In this document: positions 17,669-26,156 of the stretch, piece after piece
How positions within the stretch are numbered: the stretch's first letter is position 1
Layout of the letters: the number at the start of each line of letters is the position of its first letter
Assembly (NCBI RefSeq): GCF_001039275.2
Contig: NZ_CP030117.1
Coordinates: 5,807,001-5,871,000, forward strand
Reading direction: 5' to 3'
DNA: 64,000 nt
Origin: Brevibacillus brevis
GTDB taxonomy: Bacteria; Bacillota; Bacilli; Brevibacillales; Brevibacillaceae
The notes under the pieces: generated by a model
Databases searched by the model: none
What the model was told of the DNA's origin: nothing
The model's input: the letters and a program-made list of their open reading frames with translations, nothing else
Translations under genes and position numbers: made by a program

Positions 17669-17705
17669 GAAAAAACCGATGACACCTCTTAGTAGTATCA
17701 TCGGC
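17669..17705 (-). terminator. Terminator after yvyF overlapping the flgM promoter
   Basis: On the minus strand, CCGATGATAC pairs with GTGTCATCGG (one mismatch) around an 11-base loop, and T6 follows. It ends the comF-yvyF transcript. Its 5' arm is also the -10 element of the putative SigD promoter of flgM. Confidence 0.7.
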
Positions 17706-17725
17706 AATTTCATCATGTACGATTA
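17698..17725 (-). promoter_or_regulatory. Putative SigD promoter of flgM operon
   Basis: On the minus strand TAAT, a 16-base spacer and GCCGATGA match the SigD consensus (seven of eight bases in the -10). The spacing is identical to the hag promoter in this window. It precedes flgM-flgN-flgK-flgL-yviE-fliW-csrA. Confidence 0.6.
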
Positions 17726-17741
17726 GTTTTTTTGCATAAAA

Positions 17742-18179
17742 CTATTCGTCACTATTCTGCTTTCTTCGATAAGCTGCCTGAGCCAGATCGGCGCGTTGGA
17801 GATCCTCCAATCGTTGCTCTACCTCGAGTTGTTGCGTGATTTCGTGCTTCAAGCCTTTTAGACAAGATTCGCAAATGTTGCCTGCTCGAATCAAAAAACC
17901 GCAGCGCTCACATGGATAGCCAAGGTTGGGATTTCCAGCAACTGAAATGCGCCCTTCTTTGATAAATTTCGTGATTTGCTTCACGCTCACGCCTGTAGCT
18001 TCGCTTACTTGGTGAATATTCGATCCGCGATTTTCGCGCTTACGCAAAAACTGGGCGCATGCTTCATATTCTTGTTCCACTTCTTTATGACATTTGGGGC
18101 AAATGTCACGGACTGCTTGTACAAATACAGCATCACACCGCGAGCAGTTTGCCAACTTGCCCATAGACATATCGGACAA
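17742..18179 (-). CDS. yvyF: YvyF-like flagellar operon protein (TIGR03826 family)
   Basis: This 145-residue protein has an N-terminal zinc-ribbon-like CxxC...CxxC (NCSRCDAVFVQAVRDICPKC) and an HTH-like centre, VSEATGVSVKQITKFIKEGR. A second CxxC pair follows (YPCERCGFLIRAGNICESCL). The family sits between comF and flgM in Bacillales and may act as a regulator of flagellar genes. The layout of two zinc ribbons around a MerR-like helix suggests nucleic acid binding, which is inference. Confidence 0.9.
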   Translation of the reverse strand: MSDMSMGKLANCSRCDAVFVQAVRDICPKCHKEVEQEYEACAQFLRKRENRGSNIHQVSEATGVSVKQITKFIKEGRISVAGNPNLGYPCERCGFLIRAGNICESCLKGLKHEITQQLEVEQRLEDLQRADLAQAAYRRKQNSDE

Positions 18180-18257
18180 CCCCTTTTCCGTTCAGAAAGT
18201 TCATACGGTTCCATATCCGTTGTATGCCTACATAATAGCTTAATTTTTCCAAACTGG

Positions 18258-19037
18258 CTATCGGTATATTGTCAAGGAATATATTTCACAGCTTGGCCCC
18301 AAATGTTCTCTGATTGTCCTCGCGCACGAACGCAACGTCGAACCAGTCGTATAAATATCGTCCATGAGCAGGATTTTAGCAGCAGAGGGCCTATCCTCGC
18401 TATCCCATACAAAAGCTTCGCGCATGCTTTCGTGACGTGCTGCGCGCCCTCTCTGTTTGCTTAGCTTCGGGGTGTCCTTCGCTCGACGTAGCAATGGTCT
18501 CACGGGAATCTTGATCGCTGCTCCTAAATGGCGGGCCAGCAAATCCACCTGATTAAAGCCGCGTTCCCGCAAACGTTGCGGATGTAAAGGAACCGTCGTG
18601 ATACAGGTAAAACTCATGGACCTGTAATAACGCTGAACCGTAATGGCGAGAAGCGTACCGTAGTATAAAGCTAGCCGCTCGTCACCGCGGTATTTAAACA
18701 TTCCGAGCAAATCCTTCTCTCCTTTTTCATAGCGAAGCAAGCTTCGATTTGCCACCAATATCTGCTCATCTTCTCCATAAACACAATCCCTGCATAGCCC
18801 TTCGTTGCCGATACTAGCCTGAATCTCCTTATCCCGCCCGCACCGCTGGCAAATATCACGCCCAACCACAGGCAAAGCATTAAGACAAGCTCCACACAAC
18901 ATAAGCCCTTTTAACATCCGGTAGATGACTGGATAGTTCGCCTGATTGGATAGCTGTCGGGCCTTTTCACGAACGACCGTTTCCTTTTGGAGAGCTGTGA
19001 TATGTCCACCACAACGTACACACATCCCACTGGTCAT
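18258..19037 (-). CDS. comFC: ComF family protein ComFC (phosphoribosyltransferase-like)
   Basis: This 259-residue protein has an N-terminal zinc-finger-like region (CVRCGGH, LMLCGACLNALPVVGRDICQ). Its C-terminal PRTase-like domain contains TTVPLHPQRLRERGFNQVDL and the PRPP-binding loop KILLMDDIYTTGSTLRSCAR. It is needed for DNA uptake in Bacillus, probably on the cytoplasmic side with ComFA. The start codon overlaps the comFA stop by 4 bp (ATGA), so the two are translationally coupled. No comFB is present between them. Confidence 0.94.
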   Translation of the reverse strand: MTSGMCVRCGGHITALQKETVVREKARQLSNQANYPVIYRMLKGLMLCGACLNALPVVGRDICQRCGRDKEIQASIGNEGLCRDCVYGEDEQILVANRSLLRYEKGEKDLLGMFKYRGDERLALYYGTLLAITVQRYYRSMSFTCITTVPLHPQRLRERGFNQVDLLARHLGAAIKIPVRPLLRRAKDTPKLSKQRGRAARHESMREAFVWDSEDRPSAAKILLMDDIYTTGSTLRSCARTIREHLGPSCEIYSLTIYR

Positions 19038-21022
19038 GAAAGGCCTCTTTGTTCCGTGAGCTTTTGAGCCAATCTGTTCATCTGTGAAATCTGTCTGACG
19101 GCCCGCTTTGGAGAAGTAGCGCGTTCTGCTTGCAAAAATAAAACACTACCCGTCGTATTATCAATGGATCGTCCTACTCGACCTGCTATCTGCACCAATG
19201 ACGCCTCGTCAAATACTGGCGCCTCAGCACCTACCACTACTACGTCACTCTTCGGTATGGTCACACCCCGCTCCAGAATCGTAGTCGTCACCATGACGGT
19301 ATAACGCTTTTCCCGAAATGCAAGTACCTTCTCCTCCCGCATAGGATCTGCCGCATGAACACCGGCCATCTCCCCCGCGTGAGCAGGAAGCCACTTTTGA
19401 AGGTACGATAGCACCTTGTCAATTTCATCAACTCGTGGGACAAACACAAAAACTTGTCGGCATTCATTCAGGGAAGTACTCACCGCTTCTATAAACGGTG
19501 CCACGAATCGATTCGTCTGAATACGCTTATGTAAGCCTTGTACCGTGAGAATCTTGGGGACAGGAAGCGCAGCACCATGATAGCGCCCAGGCAACAGAAC
19601 ATGCGTATCAGAAAATAGCGGTATCGCGCCAGACGAGCCTAGGAATGAGCGCCCTTTTCTAACGAGCCGCTTTTGCAAATATCCCGGAGGTGTCGCGCTT
19701 AAATAGAGGAGCTTCCCATTCTTTTTCACCGCTCTGGATAGAGCGCGATACAAAATAGGATCATTATGATAGGGGAACGCGTCAGCCTCGTCGAGAACGA
19801 CCAGCAAAAAACGCTGATGGAAGCGCATGACCTGATGCGTGGTCGCAATCGTGATGTCACTCTCTTCCCACTTCTCTGAGCTCGAACCGTGGACGGCTAT
19901 CACTTTAGCCCCGGGAAAGACTCGCTGAATCCTCGGAGCCAGCTCCAACACGACGTCTTTTCGAGGTGTCGCAATCAAAACGCGACCGCCAGCAGCAAGT
20001 GCCTCTGTAACAGAAGGGAATAACAACTCTGTTTTGCCCGCTCCACAAACTGCCCAGATCAAAAACTCCGACAGCCCCGGCCTCGGATTGGCTACAAAGC
20101 AACGCGCTCGCTCAGCCGCCCGCGATTGATCTGCCGAATACTTCCCCGCCCACTCCAATCTCGCCACGTTCTGTATGTGATCTGCGCTACGGATAAGGGA
20201 TGCCCCTGCATCCATTAAAAAATACGGTGTACAACACTTACTCCTGCCCATCCCTAAACAAGCTGTGCAATAAGCGCAGCCTTGCTCACACGTATGACAA
20301 TAAGTAAACTCCACCTTCGCCCCTGCACTTCCGCAGCGTTCACAGACCAACTCCAGCCGATTGCGCCACCATCCTTTTGTAACCGCAAACCGAATGCCCG
20401 GTCGCCACTGCACTTTATTTGCGAGCACGAAAGAATGCAAAACGGCTGACAAATCATGCACGTCCACCCCTCGCTTTTTCAGCAAGGACTCCACTTCATC
20501 CCAAAGGAGTGCACGCCCGTCTAAAATCTCGCTCAAAACAGCTTCTTGTGGTTTCTCGCGCGATGAGCTCCACCGAAAAAGTTCGCGACCACCCAAAAAG
20601 CCCAACTGAGTACCCGGCAATTTCCCCGATACTTTGCTACCTCGATACGAGACTTCCACACTCTCCTCAACCGACTCCCAAGAAAACCACCCCTGCTCCC
20701 GGCGGTCCTGTATACTCACTGCTTCCCGTCCATATAAGTTGCTCGCTTCGCACACGCTACTTACCGCCAGCGCTCTCAACTCTTTTACATATCCATCAGT
20801 CAGCATCCGTCCTTTACCGACTTGTTCCATCACATACCCGTTCACCTTCGCACGCAAGGAAAAAGCCAGAGCAAGCGAAGATGTCTTTCCGATGACATGC
20901 AGGACACACCCTTCTCTCTCCTGCCAAAAAGAACGATCTACAGAAAAGCTCGGCGTAACATAAGTCTGCACCTGTGGTGTTGATCCGCCGCAAGCCTTGA
21001 TATACAGCAAATACTCACGCAT
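19034..21022 (-). CDS. comFA: DNA uptake helicase ComFA
   Basis: The protein is about 662 residues from the ATG at 21022, preceded by GGGGGAGTGAGC; the in-frame ATG at 21097 adds an unlikely 25-residue tail and lacks a site. A cysteine cluster (CERCGSAGAKVEFTYCHTCE) is followed by DEAD-type motifs: Walker A WAVCGAGKTELLFPSV, motif II LVVLDEADAFPY, motif III YLSATPPG and motif VI QIAGRVGRS. It is an ATPase that drives single-stranded DNA import during transformation. It heads the comFA-comFC-yvyF run. Confidence 0.94.
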   Translation of the reverse strand: MREYLLYIKACGGSTPQVQTYVTPSFSVDRSFWQEREGCVLHVIGKTSSLALAFSLRAKVNGYVMEQVGKGRMLTDGYVKELRALAVSSVCEASNLYGREAVSIQDRREQGWFSWESVEESVEVSYRGSKVSGKLPGTQLGFLGGRELFRWSSSREKPQEAVLSEILDGRALLWDEVESLLKKRGVDVHDLSAVLHSFVLANKVQWRPGIRFAVTKGWWRNRLELVCERCGSAGAKVEFTYCHTCEQGCAYCTACLGMGRSKCCTPYFLMDAGASLIRSADHIQNVARLEWAGKYSADQSRAAERARCFVANPRPGLSEFLIWAVCGAGKTELLFPSVTEALAAGGRVLIATPRKDVVLELAPRIQRVFPGAKVIAVHGSSSEKWEESDITIATTHQVMRFHQRFLLVVLDEADAFPYHNDPILYRALSRAVKKNGKLLYLSATPPGYLQKRLVRKGRSFLGSSGAIPLFSDTHVLLPGRYHGAALPVPKILTVQGLHKRIQTNRFVAPFIEAVSTSLNECRQVFVFVPRVDEIDKVLSYLQKWLPAHAGEMAGVHAADPMREEKVLAFREKRYTVMVTTTILERGVTIPKSDVVVVGAEAPVFDEASLVQIAGRVGRSIDNTTGSVLFLQAERATSPKRAVRQISQMNRLAQKLTEQRGLS

Positions 21023-21171
21023 ACGCTCACTCCCCCGCCCTCTTGCCCTTAGTGTGCAAAAAGACAGGCAGGTCCTGCAAATAAATTTCGGAGCCAAAAT
21101 CAGGTCGTAGAAAAATAAAAAAGCCGCCGATCTATTGTCGACAGCTCGTAATATTTACACTCACCAAACTT

Positions 21172-21546
21172 TTATGCTCCCTCTTTTGTCTCCCGCAGAT
21201 CAATGACGATGGTTCCAGCCGTCATCTCCTCCTGTCCGTCTCCCAAACAATGTCCGTACGGATAACGATTCAAGACGGCTGTCATCTTTTTCGTATCATC
21301 GTCTGATCCATCATCTATCAAGGTAATTCGGATAGGTCTGCCACTCCAATACGAGCGAAACAGCAGACTCCGTACTACACGTTCCAGCACCTGTTCCGAA
21401 TTGCGCACCAGCAATCGATAATGCTCATGCGGGAGCTCGCTCGCGCTATCCGTCCGATTAGTCCAGCGCTCCGCGATCATTACCAACAAAGAGGAGCAGC
21501 CAAATGCTGCCAAAAGCCATACAATCAGCTCTTCCATCACGGTCAT
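21172..21546 (-). CDS. Small membrane-anchored protein of unknown function
   Basis: This 124-residue protein has one N-terminal membrane segment (residues about 5-27, ELIVWLLAAFGCSSLLVMIA). A cytoplasmic-type domain follows, containing IRITLIDDGSDDDTKKMTAVL. The last resembles the beta-strand plus DDGSxD of GT2 enzymes, but the rest of that fold is absent. It starts behind AGGAGGAGGT and lies between degU and comFA, where B. subtilis has yviA, to which it is unrelated by eye. I do not recognise the family. Confidence 0.7.
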   Translation of the reverse strand: MTVMEELIVWLLAAFGCSSLLVMIAERWTNRTDSASELPHEHYRLLVRNSEQVLERVVRSLLFRSYWSGRPIRITLIDDGSDDDTKKMTAVLNRYPYGHCLGDGQEEMTAGTIVIDLRETKEGA

Positions 21547-21607
21547 ACCTCCTCCTATACCAAGGTATGCCGCACGGCTTGAACAGAGTGCAAATAGGAA
21601 GCGCTTC

Positions 21608-22315
21608 CTACAGTTTCACCCAGCCGTTTTTAATGGAAATGACAACAGCTTGTGTTCGGTCTTGAACATTGAGCTTTTGCAAAATGCTGCTAACGTGATT
21701 TTTAACCGTCTTTTCACTAATAAACAAGAATTCCCCAATGGCACGATTGCTTTTCCCTTCTGCCATCAGTTGCAATACTTCTCGCTCGCGACGGGTAAGC
21801 GATTCGATCACTTTTGGATCGATGGCTTGCGATTCATCTACGGAGAAGCTACGCTCTGCCGTCCCTTCCTGCTCGCTCAGACGACGGAATTCTTCAATCA
21901 GCTTGCCCGTCACCTTTGGATGTATGTACGCACCACCACTCGCTACTACACGCACAGCGTCAACGAGGTCTGTCGTTCCCATTTCCTTTAGCAAGTAGCC
22001 CGACGCTCCAGCGCGGAGTGTACGATACACATACCCCTCATCATCATGAATCGAAAGCATAATCACGCGAGTAGAAGGGCTTACAGAAATCACATTTTCT
22101 GCAGCAGAAACGCCATTTATGTTTGGCATATTAATATCCATCAACAAGACATCCGGCTTGTGCTCTTCCGCCAATACTGTGGCTTCTCCTCCGTCTGCAC
22201 CTTCCCCGACGACCTTGAAATCTTCTTCCATTTCCAATATTCGCTTTACGCCTTCACGAAATAATTGATGGTCATCCACAATCACAATGCGGAGTTCTTG
22301 CTGTCTCTTATCCAT
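21608..22315 (-). CDS. degU: Two-component response regulator DegU
   Basis: This 235-residue protein has a receiver domain with the acidic pocket [10 protein letters not shown] and phospho-acceptor Asp60 ([10 protein letters not shown]). A LuxR-type helix-turn-helix follows ([20 protein letters not shown], then [19 protein letters not shown]). DegU controls competence, motility, exoenzymes and biofilm genes. It lies 33 bp after degS, co-transcribed. Confidence 0.96.
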   Translation of the reverse strand: MDKRQQELRIVIVDDHQLFREGVKRILEMEEDFKVVGEGADGGEATVLAEEHKPDVLLMDINMPNINGVSAAENVISVSPSTRVIMLSIHDDEGYVYRTLRAGASGYLLKEMGTTDLVDAVRVVASGGAYIHPKVTGKLIEEFRRLSEQEGTAERSFSVDESQAIDPKVIESLTRREREVLQLMAEGKSNRAIGEFLFISEKTVKNHVSSILQKLNVQDRTQAVVISIKNGWVKL

Positions 22316-22348
22316 GGTTCATCCCCCAGTACTTATTTACGTATCATG

Positions 22349-23491
22349 TCACAATTTTATCGGTATTTGGAATATAACCTTGGTTCCCTCTCCCGGAGTG
22401 GATTGCAGCTCGACACTGCCTTCTAAGAGCTGTACACGCTCACGCATTCCCAAGAGTCCAAAAGAGTTGCCATTCGCCATGCGTTTTTCCAGATCGAATC
22501 CGACCCCATCGTCTTTGACGACAAGGCTTAACGAATCTTGTACAAATTCCAGCTTCACTTGAACGGTCGTAGCGCCTGCGTGCTTCTCCACATTGTTCAG
22601 ACATTCCTGAACCAAACGGAAGATCGCAGCCTTTACTGAACTTCGCAAAGGAGGCTCCACACCAAATACTACCAGATCGATGGAAGACTGAATACGCTCT
22701 TCGCACGTTTGAATATATTTTTGCAAGGTAGGTACTAGCCCTAAGTCATCTAATGCCATTGGACGCAAATCAAAAATAATACGTCGAACATCCGCCAAGC
22801 TCAAGCGTACCATTTCCTTCAGCTCGTGAAGTTCCATTTGCGCTTCTAAAATGCGCTCGTTTTTCAACATGCGCTCTACAATTTCCGAGCGCAACACGAC
22901 ATTCGCCATCGATTGAGCTGGACCGTCGTGAATTTCGCGCGCGACACGCTTGCGTTCTTCTTCCTGAGCCTGGATTACCTTTAGGCCCATCAACTGATGC
23001 TGCTTAGCCGATTCCAGCGCCTCGCCTATCTTGCTTAAGTCACCCGTCAAGTAACCAAGCACGACGCCCATTTGAGAAACCAGCTTTTCTGCACGGACGA
23101 TGGTTTCTTCCAAAGTACGCAGTTGACGCTCCAAATCATTTCTTCTGCGCTTCAAATTGTTTTCCCGCTCGCGGTAAATGGACAGCTCTACCTGAATACG
23201 GCTCGCCTCTTCATACGCAACCCGGATATCTTCCTCCGTGTACATATGAAAATTACGACTGACCAACACGAGCTTGTTGCGCGATTTGCGATACGCGAGT
23301 TCAAGCGCATCTACTTTTTGAATCACTTTCGAAATCTCTTGTCGAAGTTCATGTAAATCGAACTTCAATGAGTTGCCATGCTGTCTGGCGTTTTCTGCTA
23401 TATCAAATATTTGGGTTTTACTCGTTTCTACGGTTTCAATCGTTCGTTTGATCACCCCGTCCAGCACGCTGATGTCTATCGCTTTGTTCAT
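22349..23491 (-). CDS. degS: Sensor histidine kinase DegS
   Basis: This 380-residue cytoplasmic kinase has no membrane segment. Residues 1-180 form a long coiled-coil sensor domain. The HisKA_3 box EEERKRVAREIHDGPAQSMA carries phospho-acceptor His188, and an HATPase_c domain includes VVKDDGVGFD and SFGLLGMRERV. It phosphorylates DegU. Its start overlaps the stop of the upstream deacetylase gene by 4 bp. Confidence 0.96.
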   Translation of the reverse strand: MNKAIDISVLDGVIKRTIETVETSKTQIFDIAENARQHGNSLKFDLHELRQEISKVIQKVDALELAYRKSRNKLVLVSRNFHMYTEEDIRVAYEEASRIQVELSIYRERENNLKRRRNDLERQLRTLEETIVRAEKLVSQMGVVLGYLTGDLSKIGEALESAKQHQLMGLKVIQAQEEERKRVAREIHDGPAQSMANVVLRSEIVERMLKNERILEAQMELHELKEMVRLSLADVRRIIFDLRPMALDDLGLVPTLQKYIQTCEERIQSSIDLVVFGVEPPLRSSVKAAIFRLVQECLNNVEKHAGATTVQVKLEFVQDSLSLVVKDDGVGFDLEKRMANGNSFGLLGMRERVQLLEGSVELQSTPGEGTKVIFQIPIKL

Positions 23492-24504
23492 GATTGCTCT
23501 CCTTCAAACTCATTTTTAGCCTTCGTGAACAACTGTTGGAGGTGCTCTTCTTCTACATCTCGCAGTCCCATGTCATTGCGTGGAATGGCAAACGGATCTG
23601 TTCCCTGTTTTACGAATCCACGATTGGATGTAAACACATAGCGGTAGCCAGCTTGACGTGCTGTCTCCAGTACGATTGGACTTGTGAATCCAAACGGCAA
23701 CGAGATGACTTTGATCTCTTGCTTCATCCATTCGCTTAAGCTAACGCGAGATATACTGAAATCCACATAGAGGCGGTCCCTGTACTCTTTCTCGTCCTCT
23801 AAACGCTGCAAGTCTTTCAGATAGACCGGAGCTGTTTCTGGGCCAAGATCGCCCCACTCATTTCGTTCTTCCTCTTCATGCAGACTGTACGTGTGGGACC
23901 CGATCGTAACCAGTCCCGTATGAATCATTTCGTTAACCTGTTGACGCGTAAGTGGTGGCGTCATATTCTCCCGTTTTCGGTCAGCTACATCTCTTAAGCG
24001 CCCCGCAATTGCGAAGTTCACTGAAGGGTAGCCGTATGTACATAAGATCGGAAATGCTTCTTTGTAATAACTCTCATACCCATCGTCAAACGTAATCAAA
24101 ACAGCATTCTCAGTCGGTAAGGTACCCGTCTCCATAAATCGCAGGAACTCATCCAACGAAATCGGATTCAGGTCGTTATCATGCAAAAATTTCATGTGTC
24201 GGGCAAATTGGTCAGGAGCTATGACATACCGCTGATTCGATTGATCCGTAACATGATGGTACGTCAAAACCACAACCTGATTGTTATACCACTTTTTCGT
24301 TTGAACCGCTGCTTCTTCAATTGGTGTGACGTTTGGCTCAGCATTTTTTGTCTCACTTATGCTTATAGACGTATCCACTTGGGGAAAAGGTTGCACTTCT
24401 TGTTTATTCTTTTTTTCCAGAAAAGATTCGCCTAACAACCCAATAGCCACTGCAAAAAACAAAAAAGTAAGAAACACGATCAGGAAGAGCCTTCTGTTCG
24501 GCAA
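23488..24504 (-). CDS. Membrane-anchored polysaccharide deacetylase
   Basis: This 338-residue protein has an N-terminal membrane anchor (LFLIVFLTFLFFAVAIGLLG). Outside it is a NodB-type carbohydrate esterase domain of the PgaB/IcaB-like branch: VVVLTYHHV, AVLITFDDGYESYYKEAFP with the catalytic/metal Asp pair, and VTIGSHTYSLH with the metal His. It would remove N-acetyl groups from a surface glycan. Its overlap with degS (ATGA) implies one operon with degS-degU, an unusual partner for this two-component system. Confidence 0.85.
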   Translation of the reverse strand: MPNRRLFLIVFLTFLFFAVAIGLLGESFLEKKNKQEVQPFPQVDTSISISETKNAEPNVTPIEEAAVQTKKWYNNQVVVLTYHHVTDQSNQRYVIAPDQFARHMKFLHDNDLNPISLDEFLRFMETGTLPTENAVLITFDDGYESYYKEAFPILCTYGYPSVNFAIAGRLRDVADRKRENMTPPLTRQQVNEMIHTGLVTIGSHTYSLHEEEERNEWGDLGPETAPVYLKDLQRLEDEKEYRDRLYVDFSISRVSLSEWMKQEIKVISLPFGFTSPIVLETARQAGYRYVFTSNRGFVKQGTDPFAIPRNDMGLRDVEEEHLQQLFTKAKNEFEGEQS

Positions 24505-24603
24505 AAAAACCCCTCCTCTACTTCCTCACTAGGAGATTCGACACAGTCCTACAAATTCCTGTGCAACAATCGACCCAATAATTGGATGACTTTGCTCCTA
24601 AAA

Positions 24604-24640
24604 CGAAAAAGAGCCCAGTAGCAATACCAGGCTCTTTTTA
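24604..24640 (-). terminator. metK terminator
   Basis: A stem of AAAAAGAGCC/GGCTCTTTTT around a 14-base loop is followed on the minus strand by TTTTTCGTTTT, 15 bp after the metK stop. Confidence 0.85.
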
Positions 24641-24655
24641 TGTCATTCAGCAATA

Positions 24656-25861
24656 TTACAGTTGAGCAGCCTCTTGCTTCAGAACTTCTGCTTTGTCTGT
24701 TTGCTCCCAAGGAACATTCAGGTCATTGCGTCCGAAGTGGCCATATGCAGCTGTTTGTTTGTAGATAGGACGACGCAGGTCGAGCTGCTTGATGATACCA
24801 GCAGGACGCAGGTCGAAGTGTTTGCGAACCAATTTCACCAGAGCTTCTTCGGAAATGGTACCTGTACCGAATGTATCTACTGCGATGGAAACTGGTTGTG
24901 CTACACCAATCGCGTAAGCAACTTGTACTTCGCATTTGTCTGCGAGGCCAGCAGCCACGATGTTTTTCGCTACATAACGAGCAGCGTAAGCACCGGAACG
25001 GTCAACTTTTGTCGGATCTTTACCGGAGAACGCACCGCCGCCATGACGAGCATAACCGCCGTAAGTATCTACGATGATTTTGCGGCCAGTCAAGCCAGCA
25101 TCCCCTTGTGGTCCGCCAATTACGAAACGGCCAGTTGGGTTGATGAAGTATTTGGTTTCAGCGTCCAACAGTTCAGCTGGAACAACTGGTTTGATTACGT
25201 GTTCAACCAGATCTTGCTTGATTTGCTCCAGAGTTGTTTCAGGAGCATGTTGGGTAGAAATAACGATTGTATCGATACGAACTGGTTTGTCGCCATCGTA
25301 CTCAACAGTAACTTGTGTTTTTCCGTCAGGACGGAGGTAAGCAAGTGTTCCGTTTTTACGTACTTCCGTCAGACGACGAGCCAATTGGTGGGACATGCTG
25401 ATCGGAAGTGGCATCAGTTCAGGTGTTTCATTGCAAGCAAAACCAAACATCAAACCTTGGTCACCAGCACCAATTGCTTCAATCTCAGCGTCAGTCATTT
25501 GGCCTTCGCGTGCTTCTAATGCTTGGTCTACACCAAGTGCAATGTCAGCGGACTGCTCGCCAATTGCAGTAATAACACCGCAAGTATCAGCGTCAAAACC
25601 GAATTTCGCACGGTCATAACCGATTTCACGAATGGTTTCACGAACGAGCTTTTGGATATCCACATAAGTGTTTGTAGTGATTTCACCTGCTACGAGAACC
25701 AAACCAGTAGTTACGGAAGTTTCGCAAGCTACGCGAGCGTTTGGATCTTTGGACAGGATCGCATCCAAGATGGAGTCGGAAATTTGGTCACAAATTTTAT
25801 CCGGATGTCCTTCAGTTACAGATTCGGATGTAAACAGACGACGACCTTTTTGCAAAGCCAT
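24656..25861 (-). CDS. metK: S-adenosylmethionine synthetase
   Basis: This 401-residue MetK makes S-adenosylmethionine from methionine and ATP. It has the signatures [20 protein letters not shown] near the N-terminus, [15 protein letters not shown] (the hexapeptide GAGDQG) and [20 protein letters not shown]. The start has AAAGGAGGTA upstream. It is monocistronic and under a SAM-I riboswitch. The product feeds the several methyltransferases in this window. Confidence 0.98.
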   Translation of the reverse strand: MALQKGRRLFTSESVTEGHPDKICDQISDSILDAILSKDPNARVACETSVTTGLVLVAGEITTNTYVDIQKLVRETIREIGYDRAKFGFDADTCGVITAIGEQSADIALGVDQALEAREGQMTDAEIEAIGAGDQGLMFGFACNETPELMPLPISMSHQLARRLTEVRKNGTLAYLRPDGKTQVTVEYDGDKPVRIDTIVISTQHAPETTLEQIKQDLVEHVIKPVVPAELLDAETKYFINPTGRFVIGGPQGDAGLTGRKIIVDTYGGYARHGGGAFSGKDPTKVDRSGAYAARYVAKNIVAAGLADKCEVQVAYAIGVAQPVSIAVDTFGTGTISEEALVKLVRKHFDLRPAGIIKQLDLRRPIYKQTAAYGHFGRNDLNVPWEQTDKAEVLKQEAAQL

Positions 25862-25930
25862 GAGAAAATACCTCCTTTGACCTCATACAAATAGTGTGGT
25901 AGCCGAGTCAGGATTTTATCTACGTAAACG

Positions 25931-25970
25931 CAAATAAAAAACCTTTTCCATTTTTAGGAGGAAAAGGTTT
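25931..25970 (-). terminator. Riboswitch-controlled terminator in metK leader
   Basis: On the minus strand AACCTTTTCC and GGAAAAGGTT form a 10-bp stem followed by TTTTTTATTTG. It lies between the SAM aptamer and the metK ribosome site, as expected for the expression platform that stops transcription when SAM is bound. Confidence 0.88.
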
Positions 25971-25993
25971 GAGCGTTTTTTGCTTCCTTCATC

Positions 25994-26095
25994 CTCTTAT
26001 CGGCCAGAACAGATGTCCGTTCTGCTGGTTAGCACCGCTCTAGATCGGTTGCCGGGCTTCATAGGGCCAGTCCCTCCGCCTGCTCTGGATAAGAG
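25994..26095 (-). ncRNA. SAM-I (S-box) riboswitch aptamer
   Basis: Read on the minus strand, the P1 arms CTCTTATC and GATAAGAG enclose the S-box core: AGAGCAGGCGGAGGGACTGG, CCCTATGAAGCCCGGCAACC and GGTGCTAACCAGCAG. All four helices of the class can be drawn. It binds S-adenosylmethionine and lowers metK transcription by favouring the downstream terminator. Confidence 0.97.
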
Positions 26096-26112
26096 TATCC
26101 ATTACGGATAAT

Positions 26113-26141
26113 AGAATAATTGTTTTTTTCAGAGATGTCAA
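26113..26141 (-). promoter_or_regulatory. SigA-type promoter of metK
   Basis: On the minus strand, TTGACA, a 17-base spacer and TATTCT lie just upstream of the riboswitch aptamer. They overlap the region right after the stop of the protease gene. Confidence 0.8.
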
Positions 26142-26156
26142 TAGGAATAATTTTAC

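Noticed and set aside
21596-21611. A GGAAGCGCTTCC palindrome at the degU stop as a terminator
   Set aside because: The stem is short with almost no loop and only a three-T tail. I cannot support termination from it.
24662-25519. A 285-codon plus-strand frame opposite metK
   Set aside because: It is an antisense shadow of a strongly conserved gene, with no motif or start signal.
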